This document shows, in pieces, positions 12,590 through 22,917 of a stretch of DNA of 64,000 nt. The translations under genes and the position numbers were made by a program. The DNA is from Malachius bipustulatus (lineage: Eukaryota; Arthropoda; Insecta; Coleoptera; Melyridae), in the NCBI GenBank assembly GCA_910589415.1, contig OU342632.1:13767507-13831506 (forward strand), written 5' to 3'. A model generated the notes under the pieces. That model did not search any database. It saw only the letters and a program-made list of their open reading frames with translations, and had not been told where the DNA came from. Within the stretch, counting starts at the first letter, position 1; the number at the start of each line of letters is the position of its first letter.

Positions 12590-14090
12590 ATTTGAAATTT
12601 TAGAGAAATGAACATCATGTAAAAAAATTCGAATAACTCCGCCATTTCTCTTATTTGCTTCTTTAAATTTTGAAGAGTTACAAGCTATTAGTGTAGGTTG
12701 TCTACTCCGAAAATTTCAGGTAAATTCCCTCAAAAATGTGCTCATAATCAATTAAAGAAATTTAGCCATTTTTACCATTTTCTTACCCACGCCACTAGCT
12801 TACTAATGAAAATAATTAAAATTTTATTGCATTAATTCAAATTTCAAATCATTTTAATCCAATCTTGTTAATACAGGTTTGTAGGAGTTTTTATTTTCTG
12901 CAATTGGGGTTGGCAGGAGCAGTCATATCTGCATGGGTGGTCTCGCCCGAGCCGAGCGCGATGAAAACGGTGCGCTGGTCTGGTGCTGGTGCTGGTTTTA
13001 AATCAAGCAGTCCCGGGTCTGAATATTACATTCAATCGTTGTTATTAAACAAGCCTTTAATTGTCATCCTCATTATTTTGTTGTGAAAAGTTTTCTTTCT
13101 ATATTGCTTATACAGGGACTAAAAAATAGCCTTTTTCCCTAAAATTCAAAAAGCCGCCATTTTGAAACGACTCGATCGATTTTGCTCAAAAAATGCAATA
13201 CCAGACCACTACTTGTGGATAATATCTTCCTCCCATAAAAATTTCAGCCTCCTAGATTGAAAACTGCTACCAGAAAACCGTGCCACAGGACCGGATGTTT
13301 CGAAATTTTAAATGACACCCTGTAGAAGTAACGCGACTTTTGAAAAAATTTTCAACGAAAATTTAACGTCATCCCGAAGTTTCACAAGAGTAAAAAATTT
13401 CTTCCACTAATCTTGAAAGATGAAGCTACTAGAGCGTTTTTAAAATTTTAGAGAAATTTACATCATGTAAAATAAATTTAAATATCTCCGCCATTTTTGT
13501 TATTTGATCCTTGAAATTTGAAGATTAAAGAGTATTAGTATAGTTGTCTACTGTAAAAATTTTAGTTCAATTCCTTCAAAAATGTGCTCAAAAACTGTTA
13601 TAGAAATTAAGCCACTTTCACTCTTTTCCTACCCACGCCACTGGCTTATTAATGGAAAAAATTCAATTTTTTTTGTATTAACTCAAATTTCAATTAATTT
13701 TCTTTCAATCCTGTTAACTTGATGTGAAAGTTTTTTTGCCATCTTGCTCATACAGGGATTCAAAAAATAGTAAATTTTCCGAAAATTCAAATGGTCGCCA
13801 TTTTGAAACGGCTCGGCCGATTTTGCTCAAGTGCAATACCAGACCACTCCTTGTGGACATCTTACTCTCACAAAAATTTCAGCCCCCTAGATTGAAAACT
13901 GCGGCCAGAAACCGTGCCTCAAAGTCCGGATTTGGGGAACTTTGAAAGGACACCCTGTAGAAGTAACGTGACTTTTGGAATTTTTTTCAACGAAAATCTA
14001 AAGTCATTCCTCAGCTTTACAAGAATCCAAAATTTCGTTCACTAATCTTGAAAGATAAAGCTACAGGAGCGTTTTGAAAATCGAAAAATC
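12590..14090 (+). repeat. Tandem array of about 638-bp units
   Basis: A partial unit (12590-12875), a full unit (13084-13721) and a partial unit (13722-14090) repeat the same landmarks: GAGAAAT.TACATCATGTAAAA, AAAAATGTGCTCA, ACCCACGCCACT, CATACAGGGA, GCCATTTTGAAACG, CAATACCAGACCACT and ACACCCTGTAGAAGTAACG. The spacing between the second and third units is 638 bp. A non-homologous 210-bp piece (12876-13083) interrupts the array after the first unit. Each unit contains a segment bounded by TACAGGG and CCCTGTA, the ends of the window's MITE family. Identity between units is clearly imperfect. Confidence 0.75.
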
Positions 14091-14105
14091 GTGATTTTGG
14101 AGAAA

Positions 14106-14173
14106 TAAATATATATATATATATATATATAATTAGTCTATTTATCCTTCTATATATATATATATATATATAT
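14106..14173. repeat. Interrupted (AT)n microsatellite
   Basis: Two AT/TA dinucleotide runs of about 20-25 bp separated by a short unique segment around 14131-14150. Confidence 0.95.
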
Positions 14174-14295
14174 CGTGGGCAGGTGAATTTTGGAAAACCA
14201 CTTTTTCGTGATCTGGGGGTCATGATCGGTGGACATTTGATGAGTTTGGGTGATTTTCGAAAAGTGATGTCGTCCTCAATAGTGTATTTTTTTGT
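14174..14295 (+). repeat. Dispersed repeat also at 28248-28352 (inverted)
   Basis: GGTGAATTTTGGAAAACCAC, then TGGACATTTGATGAGTTTGG and TGATTTTCG recur as the reverse complement at 28248-28352, with about one difference per ten bases by eye. It is non-coding and the source element is unknown. Confidence 0.7.
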
Positions 14296-14572
14296 TAAAA
14301 AATACACTAAAAGTTGTACTCCCAGAGACGCTAATCCAAGGTGACATTACCAGATCTTTTGAATCTTGAAGTTTAAGCTAAAGAAGTATCAATTTACACT
14401 GAACTAATAATAACCCTGTCATAAGCTGATTCAAAGGGAGCGGTTCTCACCTAACTCTTGAAGAAGTATGGTCTTTAAAACGGATTGATTTTACTTTCAG
14501 TGCAGTTGATTCGCAATTTACCCTCCGCTTTTATGTAGCTAGTGAAAACGTATCCTAGGCGACCGTGAAAAA

Positions 14573-14662
14573 AATGTCTAAGATTTAATCTGTAACACTG
14601 TAAAATAAAAGGTTTCTGATAGTTTACAGTCAGATTTATTTACAGATTAAATCTCAGACATT
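14573..14662. repeat. Hairpin with 23-bp arms
   Basis: AATGTCTAAGATTTAATCTG and onwards (14573-14595) is mirrored at 14640-14662 with one mismatch. The loop is about 44 nt. It may be a tiny MITE. Confidence 0.6.
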
Positions 14663-14984
14663 AAGTTATTTTCCAAAGCCTGTCTGAAATACGCTTTCAT
14701 TTGCTCAGTATATTTTCACCATGCAAGCATACAGTCACCACGCTATAGATGACAGTTTTTGGAAAAAGTATGTGAACAATTGCTTCGAACCAATAAAAAG
14801 TTTCACAGTCAAATAATATATTACAATGAACATAAAAAATATAGCAATAGTTCTCGTTCCCGCTCCCCGAAGAGGACCTTTCTTGGAGAATTAGCTTGCA
14901 TTGTTATATTATTACGCATTTTTAAAAGTCTCTAACACAGACTGTACAAAATTTGAAATTTTTCTGTCACCTTGTATTATTTTT

Positions 14985-15095
14985 TTTTATTTACTTATGC
15001 TATAGAATTGGAAAAGAAGTTTTCACACGAACATAATTATGTGAGCGGTTTTGCTGCATCTTCAACAGTTTCCAGTTATACCCAGACGAGTGCTA
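14985..15095. mobile_element. Half copy of the MITE at 28658-28888
   Basis: CGGTTTTGCTGCATCTTCAA and the end ATACCCAG match the right arm of the inverted-repeat element at 28658-28888. The left arm was not found. It adjoins the mariner relic directly, suggesting insertion into or next to it. Confidence 0.5.
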
Positions 15096-15099
15096 TAAC

Positions 15100-16535
15100 T
15101 GTACAAGAATAAGGTGGATGAGCAAGCAATTTGAACTTTTATTTGTGAATTTTCGCCATCGCAACGATTGACAAATGTGCTGGAACATTGTCATGGTGCA
15201 ATAAGACTTTTTTCTTCGCCAGATGAGGTATTTTTTTGTTATTTCGTGGCTCAAACGCTTCAATCAATTTGCATAATACAGGGTGTTCCTAAATACTAGG
15301 TACATACGAAAGGAGGTAATTCTTTGGCTTATTTTACGCCTGAAAGTTCATACAAACATAGGCCCGCAACCGCTTGGTTACCGATCTACAGGGTGTTGAA
15401 ATTAGAAGATGTATTTTTTTTCTTTAAAGGTCCTTAAGGTTAGTCAAACTTTAGTCAAACAGTTAGTCACACAGGGTCATCCCAACTTTTATTTTGAACA
15501 GTCAGTGTCGACTAAACTGTCAAAATTAATGGAAATAAGAAATTATCCAAAACAAGCTAGAGCCGGTTTTAATATTTTGAAAATTTGAATTTCGTCTGAG
15601 CTCTGAACAAATCAGAGAAAATTCTTTTTTTTTCACGATACCGTTTACAAATTAAAAAAAAAACTATAGGAGACCAAAAAGTTTTCAAATAAGTCAGAAA
15701 ATTCACATTGTATTTTAGAATCTACCAGCGGCGCATAGCAAAAACTTCAATAGGAGAAATGGGGGCGAAATGGGAGAAATCCAGGGAAAAATATCTCTGT
15801 AGATTCTCACAACCATTTGTCATGCCCAATGATTAAAGCCCTCCAGTAACCTTTATTCAAAATTTGAGATAAATATCTCAAAAATTATGGGAGCTATAAA
15901 TTTATTTTATTTTTATTTTACTTTTTGTAGATCGGTAACCAAGCGGTTGCGGACATTTTGTTTATATGAACTAGGAAGCCAAATAATTACCTCCTTTTCA
16001 TGTACCTAGTATTTATAGGAACACGCTGTATATACACACCACATCAGCGATGCTTTTACCTGTTTCCAGATAATTAAAAAACTGCATCCATGAAAACACT
16101 CTCGCATAAAGTTGTTATCTGACAAAATTGACTTTGCCTTTTTTGGGGCGGGCTCACCTAGCTGCAATCCACTGTTTTGACTGTAATTTATTTTTAAAAA
16201 TGTAGTGATGGATCCAAGTCTTCCATGGGTATAAAACGTCTCAAAAATCCATTGGGATTTTTATGGTAGAGAGCATTTGTTCTCATTTGAAACAATTTTT
16301 TGCCTCAAAATATGACAGGTGTCAGCAAACGCGCTCACATATTTTGCACAAACATTTCTAAAGCCCGAAGTATGATTTAAAATATTACCCACACGTTCTT
16401 TTGATATTTAACAAGCCTCTGGTATCTCAAACAACTTTAATCTGCGATCTTCCAGCACGATTTGATAACATTTTTCAATCATTTTAGGAATTGTCACTTA
16501 GGGTTGACCGGGGTCATCTTTAGGGGCATCCGGGA
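15100..16535 (-). pseudogene. mariner-family transposase, dead and interrupted
   Basis: Degenerate Tc1/mariner transposase (mariner/SETMAR type) read right to left. The right part (16031-16535) shows the helix-turn-helix region ISKERVGNILNHT, then a decayed stretch where the first catalytic aspartate should lie (only FETFYTHGRL remains), and GEPAPKKAKSILSDNNFM, which follows the usual TMDETW region. The left part (15100-15276) shows HLAKKKVLLHHDN with the second aspartate, then AMAKIHK and LLAHPPYS. In-frame stops are present, the first catalytic site is lost, and the N- and C-terminal ends are not recognisable. A 750-bp MITE splits the two parts at a TA. Confidence 0.85.
15279..16028. mobile_element. 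TA-flanked MITE inside the mariner relic
   Basis: The ends CAGGGTGTTCCTAAATACTA and the complement of TAGTATTTATAGGAACACGCTG are inverted over about 110 bp, including ACCGCTTGGTTACCGATCTA, mirrored near 15930. It is flanked by TA (15277-15278, 16029-16030). It is non-coding. Its terminal CAGGGTGT is shared with several other MITEs in the window, and its position proves that it inserted after the mariner. Confidence 0.85.
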
Positions 16536-16739
16536 TAAAGCTCATCCCATGTGCTCGTACGTTCCATTTTAATCTCTGGCACCCACCTTTTCAGTTTTCA
16601 CCATGGTTTATGGCCTATGAGGCTTATCAGATCTGATGATGTATGAGGATCTATGAGGTCCACCATGAACTATGATGGGGCAGAGTTCTCGAGTGTGCAT
16701 CCATTTCCTCCTTGATATCTTTTATCGTTAAACCCTTTA
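16536..16739. other. No gene recognised
   Basis: Contains a run of ATGAGG-type imperfect short repeats near 16615-16680 but nothing identifiable. Confidence 0.3.
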
Positions 16740-17100
16740 AATGGAAGCAGCCCTTTCTTCAGGGTTCCGCCGCGGTGCGAATACACCGCCGTCCGTCTAG
16801 CTTGTGTGTCTGTGAGAGAAGAGAGAAAGGCTAGAGAGAAAGCGCTAGGCTCCCCCTCGGCTCTCGCTGCTCCGCGGCTAGATTAATTGGTTTACATATC
16901 ACGTCCGCGTGCAGGCCCTAATTGAGATAGCGACATGGGGTAAGAAAATCTTGAAAGGGGACACTTAGCCCTAAACTTGCCGGGTAGCGGAACCCGCTAA
17001 CCCTAATCCTTGCCATTCTACGAGACCAACCGCGTTTGGTGACCCTGTGACCTTAATAATGGTCCGATCGAGGTCTACTGGCCTAAAATGGCCGGAAAAA
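16740..17100 (+). repeat. Repeat shared with the 34-35 kb foldback element
   Basis: 16876-17095 (from AGATTAATTGGTTTACATAT to GATCGAGGTCTACTGG) recurs in the same orientation at 34555-34760. 16753-16797 (GGGTTCCGCCGCGGTGCGAA) recurs inverted at 35149-35195, and the CGCTGCTCCGCGGCTAGATT stretch recurs inverted at about 34470-34495. The two loci are therefore rearranged relatives, not simple duplicates. No open frame is conserved. Confidence 0.75.
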
Positions 17101-18007
17101 ACGAGGCCAAAGGCCGAGTTTGACATTTGCTAAAGTGCTTCTTTTGCAACGTAGGTGTATCACGAAAGATTTTGATTTTTTTAAATCGCCAAGGAACAAC
17201 ATTTTATATGAATTCTAAGTCTTCAAGACATTTAAATTTATGAAGTCTAGAAAACTGGTATTTTATACTGTCAAAGTGACTAGCTTCATGAATATTCATG
17301 AAAACTTGATTTAATTGTCATTAATATCATTTTTAAATACAAGTGAGTTACTTTTAGGCACTTACGCCTAAAAGAATATCATTTCAAAACTAAAATGGCA
17401 ATCAAAATGGCAACTTTATGAAACGATTGAACAGAATTAATTTGCATGTATTGTCTATCTCATTCAGAATAATCGAATATAAATTATCAGTGAATACTGA
17501 AATCTGTCTAATAAGTAAAATTGATGACATTAAAATTCAAGTAGGCATACGTTCTTACATAACCAGATCCCCATTATAAAACTTGCACCTAGTTTCCTAC
17601 AGTAAGTCCCAGTTGAAGTAAGAAAATTTATGTCTGCCATTTTTGATTTATTCCATTCATCAGTGGCGCCCGCCCATCCCGAAAGAGCGTTTCATTAGAG
17701 GGAAAGCCTTTTGCATGAGGGCATTAGTTTCTCGTAAACATTTCAAGGTATCAAATGGAGCGCACTTATCCGAAATTGAAATTAATGGAGAAAATAAAAC
17801 AACCGCATCTAGGCAAAACGCGTGTTCAGCACGGGCGTGTCCAAAATTTTCCATAGCATAGTGTAATTATTTAAAAAGATGGACATTTTGATAATTTTGT
17901 TCGCACAAAGAAAATGACGGCGCATTATTTGGTAAAAATTGTCAAACCTATCACAGCTTTGCGCTTTATTAATTTTACGGTGTTGTTTATCATGCCATAA
18001 CATATAG
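17101..18007. other. No gene recognised
   Basis: AT-rich flank of the BEL element. 17640-17860 is less AT-rich and open on both strands for 60-70 codons, but neither translation shows a family motif. Confidence 0.35.
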
Positions 18008-18232
18008 TGTTTGATGATGGTAGGATTTCTAGATTTTGTTATTTAAATGATAATTAATTGATTGATATTAGAAATAAAATTATATATGATTGTTATGAAA
18101 AATACTTTTAATGCTGCTCGCGATTAACCACGTAATGTTATTAATTGTGTTGCTATGGTTACATTTTGTCATAGAAACAATAACATAAGAAACAAATTCG
18201 AATTAAAAAATTTGTCAATATTAGCATCAACA
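18008..18232 (-). repeat. BEL 3' LTR
   Basis: 225 bp, starts TGTTTGATG and ends CATCAACA on the plus strand (short inverted TG...CA ends). No difference from the copy at 22918-23142 was seen. Confidence 0.95.
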
Positions 18233-18236
18233 TATG

Positions 18237-18247
18237 CCGCCCCCCTT
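18237..18247 (-). other. BEL polypurine tract
   Basis: On minus, AAGGGGGGCGG lies directly inside the 3' LTR, in the place where plus-strand DNA synthesis is primed. Confidence 0.7.
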
Positions 18248-18300
18248 GAAACTATCAGTTTCAAGAAAAAGATAAATTTAAACATTTATATACATAAAAA

Positions 18301-19566
18301 TCAATTTACAACCGAATCTACATCATTATAGATCGGTAAAAGACATATTTTTGAAGTTGATCGCCTTGTTTCGCCAGTGGGAGTTTTTAAAGATACCACT
18401 CGCACTACACCATCACTCCCTGGAAAGACTTCCAAAATGCGTCCCATTTTCCAGTTCATTGGAGGACTGAGAGGGTCTTTGATAAGTACCAACAGACCAG
18501 GTTTCAGCATCTCTTGATGCTTGATCTTCCATTTGGTGCGTTGCTGAAGTTCTGTTAAGTATTCGGTTGACCAACGTGACCAGAATGATTGTAGCGTCCT
18601 AGTTAGCCGTTGATACTCGTTAAGATGATTGATTGGGGTATTCAGGTTATAATAGTTTGGTTCAGGAATAGAAGTAAGAGGAGAAAGGATCAAAAAATGA
18701 CCAGGTGTGAGAGCTGATATATCATTGGGATCTGTTGAAATAGGAGTGAGCGGTCTGGAATTCATACAAGCCTCAATTTGAATTATAATAGTGTTAAGAT
18801 TTTCATAAGTTAAACTTTGATTACCGACTACACGGCGTAAATGAAATTTTGCAGATTTTACTGCAGCTTCCCAGATTCCACCCATATGAGGAGATCTCGC
18901 TGGGATAAACTTCCAGGTTATTGACTCTGAAGTCGTGAAATCAATGATTTTGGACTGAACATTTGGTTGATTTATATAAGATACAAATTCTTGGAGTGAA
19001 TTATCAGCTCCTCTAAAATTGGTTGCATTGTCTGAATATATCTTGATTGGCTTACCACGTCTGCCTATGAATCGCTTGAGACAGTTCAAAAATGCTTCCG
19101 TCGACAGGTCGACAACTAACTCTAAATGACTTGCCTTAGTGCTGAAACACACAAATATGCACAGATATACTTTCACAATTTTTGCATTTCTTAGTTTACT
19201 AGTTTTCATGTTAAATGGGCCAGCGTAATCAATTCCTGTATGTAGAAATGGACGTGAAGGAGTGACACGTTCTTCAGGTAAGTCTCCCATAAAAGGTTTT
19301 AGTTCGTTTGGTTTTGTCCGAAAACATACAATACACTTTCTTAACACGCCCTTGATCATATTTTTGCCAGAAATAATCCAGTATCTGGTACGCAAAGATG
19401 ATAATAATGCTTGTGTGCCTGCATGTAATTGTCTATAATGTTCATCGCGTATGATAAGTTCGGTTAGTATATGCCTTTTTGGTAATATAATAGGGTGTTT
19501 TTGTGAAAATATTATGTTAGCTGCATGTTTCACTCTACCCCCAACCCTCAAAACTTCGTTTTTTTC
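18301..19566 (-). CDS. pol: BEL integrase region
   Basis: The open frame of 416 codons is drawn from a TTG but continues without interruption up to the TGA at 19567-19569, so it is the 3' end of pol rather than a separate gene. Order: zinc-binding segment (DEHYRQLHAG ... CIVC), integrase core with DYAGPF (first aspartate), YSDNATNF (second) and GGIWEAAVKSAK (glutamate), then the BEL-typical DUF5641 C-terminal domain (WSTEYLTELQQR ... GLVLIKD ... GRILEVFPGSDG). The integrase would insert the cDNA into chromosomes. All catalytic residues are present. The start shown is only the position after the stop; no independent initiation is implied. Confidence 0.85.
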   Translation of the reverse strand, partial: EKNEVLRVGGRVKHAANIIFSQKHPIILPKRHILTELIIRDEHYRQLHAGTQALLSSLRTRYWIISGKNMIKGVLRKCIVCFRTKPNELKPFMGDLPEERVTPSRPFLHTGIDYAGPFNMKTSKLRNAKIVKVYLCIFVCFSTKASHLELVVDLSTEAFLNCLKRFIGRRGKPIKIYSDNATNFRGADNSLQEFVSYINQPNVQSKIIDFTTSESITWKFIPARSPHMGGIWEAAVKSAKFHLRRVVGNQSLTYENLNTIIIQIEACMNSRPLTPISTDPNDISALTPGHFLILSPLTSIPEPNYYNLNTPINHLNEYQRLTRTLQSFWSRWSTEYLTELQQRTKWKIKHQEMLKPGLLVLIKDPLSPPMNWKMGRILEVFPGSDGVVRVVSLKTPTGETRRSTSKICLLPIYNDVDSVVN

Positions 19567-19905
19567 TCAGAATGGGTTCAACGATATGATATTACTGTTA
19601 TGCTTCAAAGTTTTGTCTTTCATTAGGATAGCAATTTCCGTAGAGAAAACATTTTTTTGAGCAATTTTGATCAGGCAAATTAGAGCCTTATCTAATTCTT
19701 GAATAGTTAAATTGTTTGTTAACTTTGGAGTATTTTTTAAAGCGTTATGTTTAAATCGAAGTATATATGCTACTATGCGTTGTAGCCTTTTGATTGATGA
19801 GGTAATATGAAAAATGTTTGATTGTGTTGAAAATTCTGATAAAACAATTACTTTCTTTGCTTCTGGCACATTTCCTTGTATTGTTTGTTTGCTTTCAGGC
19901 CAATT
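19567..19905 (-). pseudogene. pol: BEL pol linker with premature TGA
   Basis: This segment encodes the region between RNase H and integrase (WPESKQ ... NVPEAKK ... LNPF). It is in the same frame as the integrase, separated from it by a single TGA (19567-19569) where related elements have a sense codon. Upstream it is out of frame with the Gag-protease frame because of the deletion at about 19900-19912. Two lesions therefore separate integrase from the rest of pol. Confidence 0.8.
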
Positions 19906-22439
19906 TGTTTGTTTAGTGATACTCCCGTATCTGATTTTGCAGACGCATCATACACGACTCTCAATTTTGTTGTGGAACTGTCTTCCTTGAGAACGCCATG
20001 ATGTGGTAAATAGAATGATTGGTGATTATCAAGCTGATCTGCTTCGATTATTGACATGTGTCCTAGGGACACATATTCTTCCATGAATGACTTGTATTGT
20101 TTAGAAAATGTATTGTTATTGTTTAATTTTTTCTCTAAGATTAGAAATCTCTTTAGTGCTGAACTATATGATTCTCCGATATTCCTTTCATTTTGCTTGA
20201 TGAGTAATGGTACGATGAAACGTCCATCATGAGTTTTTCTAGTTTCTTTTGTAAATATTGTTTCACAGTCTTCTTCTTCTCTGCTATACGCTTTGCCCTG
20301 GTTACAATTTTCAATTTCCCAGAACTGCTGAAGCTGTTCCTGAATTTCTACAAAGTTGCAGATTGTTCTTTTTTCATTACACTTTACTGGTATTTTTCCT
20401 GATATCACCCAACCAAACTTGGTTTTCTGGAATATTGGCTGATTGTGTTTTAATTTAATTTGACCGATGCACAATAAGTCATAGAACACCGATGCGCCGA
20501 GAAGTATGTCAATTTTGGCTGGTATGTTAAATTTTGAGTCTGCCAGAATGATATTTTCCGGGATAATAATGTCCTCTGAATTTAGTTTTGTTACGGGCAA
20601 TTTTTCTGTAATGTTGTCTAGCAACAAGAAAGAAGATGTGAATTGGAAAGAATTTACCTTTGACTTGATTGTGGCATTAGTCAAGTAGTTAATAATTATT
20701 TCCTTCTGATTTATGCCTGACAAAGGTATATTGATTTTTTCCTTGTTTAAATGGAGTTTGTTACAAAGATCGGTTGTTATAAAATTAGATTGAGAGCCTG
20801 AATCTAGTAAGGTCCTGGCCTCATGCGGGTTACCAAATTGGTCATAAATATCAACTATTGCTGTTGATAGTAAAATTTCTGTTTGATTGATTTTTGATGA
20901 TGTGAGAGAAAAAGATCTCGGATTTTGATTTTCAGTTGATTGAACTTGGTAATATTGCATGTTTGGTTGATTGGTGCTTGATTGATTAGTATTTGATTGA
21001 TTAGTATTTGATTGATTGGTATTTGTTTGATTGCTATTTGTTTGATTGGTATTTGATTGATTAGTATTTGATTGATTGGTATTTGTTTGATTAGTATTTG
21101 TTTGTTTGGTATTTGATTGATTAAATAGGAATTGATTGTTTGGTTGAATGTTTGTTTGTTCTGTATTTGTATCGCGGGCATCATGTAATAAAGAATTGTG
21201 TCTTTTTCCACACGTTCTACAGCCTCTTATTGAAAAGCAATTACCGGTTGAATGGTTGTTTCTAAAGCAATTAACACATAATTTGAGCTTTTTGATTTCC
21301 TGGTATCTAGATTTGATTGGTAAAGCTAAGAATTTCTGACAATAAAATATCAAATGATTTTCATTACAATAGAAACATTTGAATTGTGTGCTTGATATGT
21401 TTGATGTGACTAAAGATCGTGTATTATATTGAATTTTGTTGAAACGCGCCGGTCTGATTTGAGATTCCGAGGTGTTTTTGTAACTTTCCCTGTTGGTTTG
21501 AAGAGCCTCTAATAACTGACATCTTTTCTTTAAAAAATCCAGAAATTTAGTGAAGTCTGGTACTTGATTTGAAATGTTCTCTGTTTCCCATTCCCGCTTG
21601 GTGGAATTGTCTAATTTTGTTGATATTAAATATATTAATAACGTAGACCATGAATCAGTTGGCTGCTTGAATGATTTTAAAACGCGTATGTTCCTGTTAA
21701 TGTCGTCCAAAAGCCTTCTCAATAGTTGAGGTGCTTCCTTTGTTATGATTGGTAAGTCAAATAATGCTCGTACATGAGTTTGAATGATAAGCCTATCATT
21801 TTGAAACCGTTCCTTTAGAAGTTCCCACGCGATGTCATAATTTTCACATGTTATTTCTAAAGAACCTATTACCGCTTCAGCATCGTCCTTTAAACAAGAT
21901 TTCAGGTAATAAAATTTCTGAACTTTGCTAAGGTTATTATTGCTGTTAATTAATGATTCGAAAGTTTCATAAAACGATAGCCACTTTTCTGGTGAACCAG
22001 AAAATACAGGTAAGTTGATTACGGGTAATTTTACTGCTTGTGATTGAGCATGTTGAGTTACATCTGAGAATATCTGTACATTATTTTGCGCTTCTTGTGC
22101 TACTTGTGATTGATTCACTGTTTCAGGCGATACATTTGCAACTGATGGAATATATTGAGATGACGTTGCCAATGTCTGATAATATGTATTTTCAAATAAC
22201 TCCAGTTCTGATAGATATTCAGCTGTATGTTCCTCGTCCAGTTCTATAATTCGCAAGGAATTTGAATTATATTTCCCTAATAAAACTTGAACATTAGTGA
22301 TTCTTGCATTTAATTGGTCTTTTTTCGATGGATCATCAGCTAAATTTGATAAAAATGTTTGGAATCTGGCAAGTGACGCTTCGATGATTGATCTTTCATT
22401 TTTTAAGTTTTTTATTCTTGCTTCAATTTGTTTTGGCAT
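19848..22439 (-). CDS. gag-pol: BEL Gag-protease with truncated reverse transcriptase
   Basis: 863 codons. Residues about 1-135 form a coiled-coil-like N-terminus; about 138-300 form the Gag-like DUF1759 domain (LPVFSGSPEKWLSFYETF); about 355-420 are cysteine/histidine-rich knuckles (CFYCNENHLIFYC, CVNCFRNNHSTGNC, CRTCGKRHNSLLHD); about 428-500 are an Asn/Gln-rich repeat; the aspartic protease (DUF1758) has LLDSGSQSNF with D546. The start of the reverse transcriptase (LRVVYDASAK) follows, then the deletion junction and about 20 out-of-frame residues before the stop. Gag would assemble particles and the protease would cleave the polyprotein. Synthesis of cDNA is impossible from this copy alone. 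ATG at 22437-22439 is the first in frame and lies 478 bp inside the 5' LTR. Confidence 0.9.
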   Translation of the reverse strand: MPKQIEARIKNLKNERSIIEASLARFQTFLSNLADDPSKKDQLNARITNVQVLLGKYNSNSLRIIELDEEHTAEYLSELELFENTYYQTLATSSQYIPSVANVSPETVNQSQVAQEAQNNVQIFSDVTQHAQSQAVKLPVINLPVFSGSPEKWLSFYETFESLINSNNNLSKVQKFYYLKSCLKDDAEAVIGSLEITCENYDIAWELLKERFQNDRLIIQTHVRALFDLPIITKEAPQLLRRLLDDINRNIRVLKSFKQPTDSWSTLLIYLISTKLDNSTKREWETENISNQVPDFTKFLDFLKKRCQLLEALQTNRESYKNTSESQIRPARFNKIQYNTRSLVTSNISSTQFKCFYCNENHLIFYCQKFLALPIKSRYQEIKKLKLCVNCFRNNHSTGNCFSIRGCRTCGKRHNSLLHDARDTNTEQTNIQPNNQFLFNQSNTKQTNTNQTNTNQSNTNQSNTNQTNSNQTNTNQSNTNQSNTNQSSTNQPNMQYYQVQSTENQNPRSFSLTSSKINQTEILLSTAIVDIYDQFGNPHEARTLLDSGSQSNFITTDLCNKLHLNKEKINIPLSGINQKEIIINYLTNATIKSKVNSFQFTSSFLLLDNITEKLPVTKLNSEDIIIPENIILADSKFNIPAKIDILLGASVFYDLLCIGQIKLKHNQPIFQKTKFGWVISGKIPVKCNEKRTICNFVEIQEQLQQFWEIENCNQGKAYSREEEDCETIFTKETRKTHDGRFIVPLLIKQNERNIGESYSSALKRFLILEKKLNNNNTFSKQYKSFMEEYVSLGHMSIIEADQLDNHQSFYLPHHGVLKEDSSTTKLRVVYDASAKSDTGVSLNKQIGLKANKQYKEMCQKQRK
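19900..19912 (-). other. BEL deletion junction (RT palm and RNase H lost)
   Basis: The frame passes from VSLN, in the N-terminal part of the reverse transcriptase, directly to the WPESKQ linker that normally follows RNase H. The YxDD palm motif and the whole RNase H domain are absent, and the reading frame changes at the junction. The exact breakpoint cannot be fixed without a full-length relative. Confidence 0.8.
20955..21130 (-). repeat. 15-bp minisatellite encoding Asn/Gln-rich repeats
   Basis: About ten imperfect 15-bp units (plus ATTGATTAGTATTTG) encode N-Q-(S/T)-N-T repeated in the Gag region, between the zinc knuckles and the protease. It stays in frame because the unit is a multiple of three. 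Confidence 0.9.
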
Positions 22440-22900
22440 GATTGAATTAATTATGATTGTTTGAATTTAAATGTTGATTCAAATATTTACCTACAGAACC
22501 TGAAATAGGTACCTAAGTACTGTATTTTGATATTAAATTACTATTCATTAAATAATCTTGCGAAATAATTCAAATTTTAGCTGTTGAACAAGGATATAAA
22601 AATAGCTAGGTTATGATAGAAAAGGGAAGGACTTATCTGGGTTATTAAACCTGAATTTGAGTGATTTGACTGCGTAGTACTTTATGTAGTCGTAGTCCGA
22701 TGTCTGACTTCTGACTGCAGGCTGCAGTCACAGGTTTGTTTTTCTGTGAAGGACTCTGCCGGTCGCCCTTGCCGTCTCCGTGCTCTGGCCGTTCCGTGTT
22801 CCGATCAGTCTCGTAGCGTAGATAGGCAGGACAAATGCCGGGTAGATTTCTGATTTCTGATTCACTTGATATTATGTTTCACTGATTGTTCTTAATCTGC

Positions 22901-22913
22901 GCTCGAAGGACCA
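22901..22913 (-). promoter_or_regulatory. BEL primer-binding site
   Basis: Minus TGGTCCTTCGAGC starts 4 nt inside the 5' LTR; this is a sequence often found at this place in BEL/Pao elements. It should pair with a tRNA 3' end. Confidence 0.65.
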
Positions 22914-22917
22914 AATA

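Noticed and set aside
20855..21211. 118-codon minus frame rich in Ile, Asn and Gln
   Set aside because: Out-of-frame reading of the 15-bp minisatellite within the BEL Gag frame.
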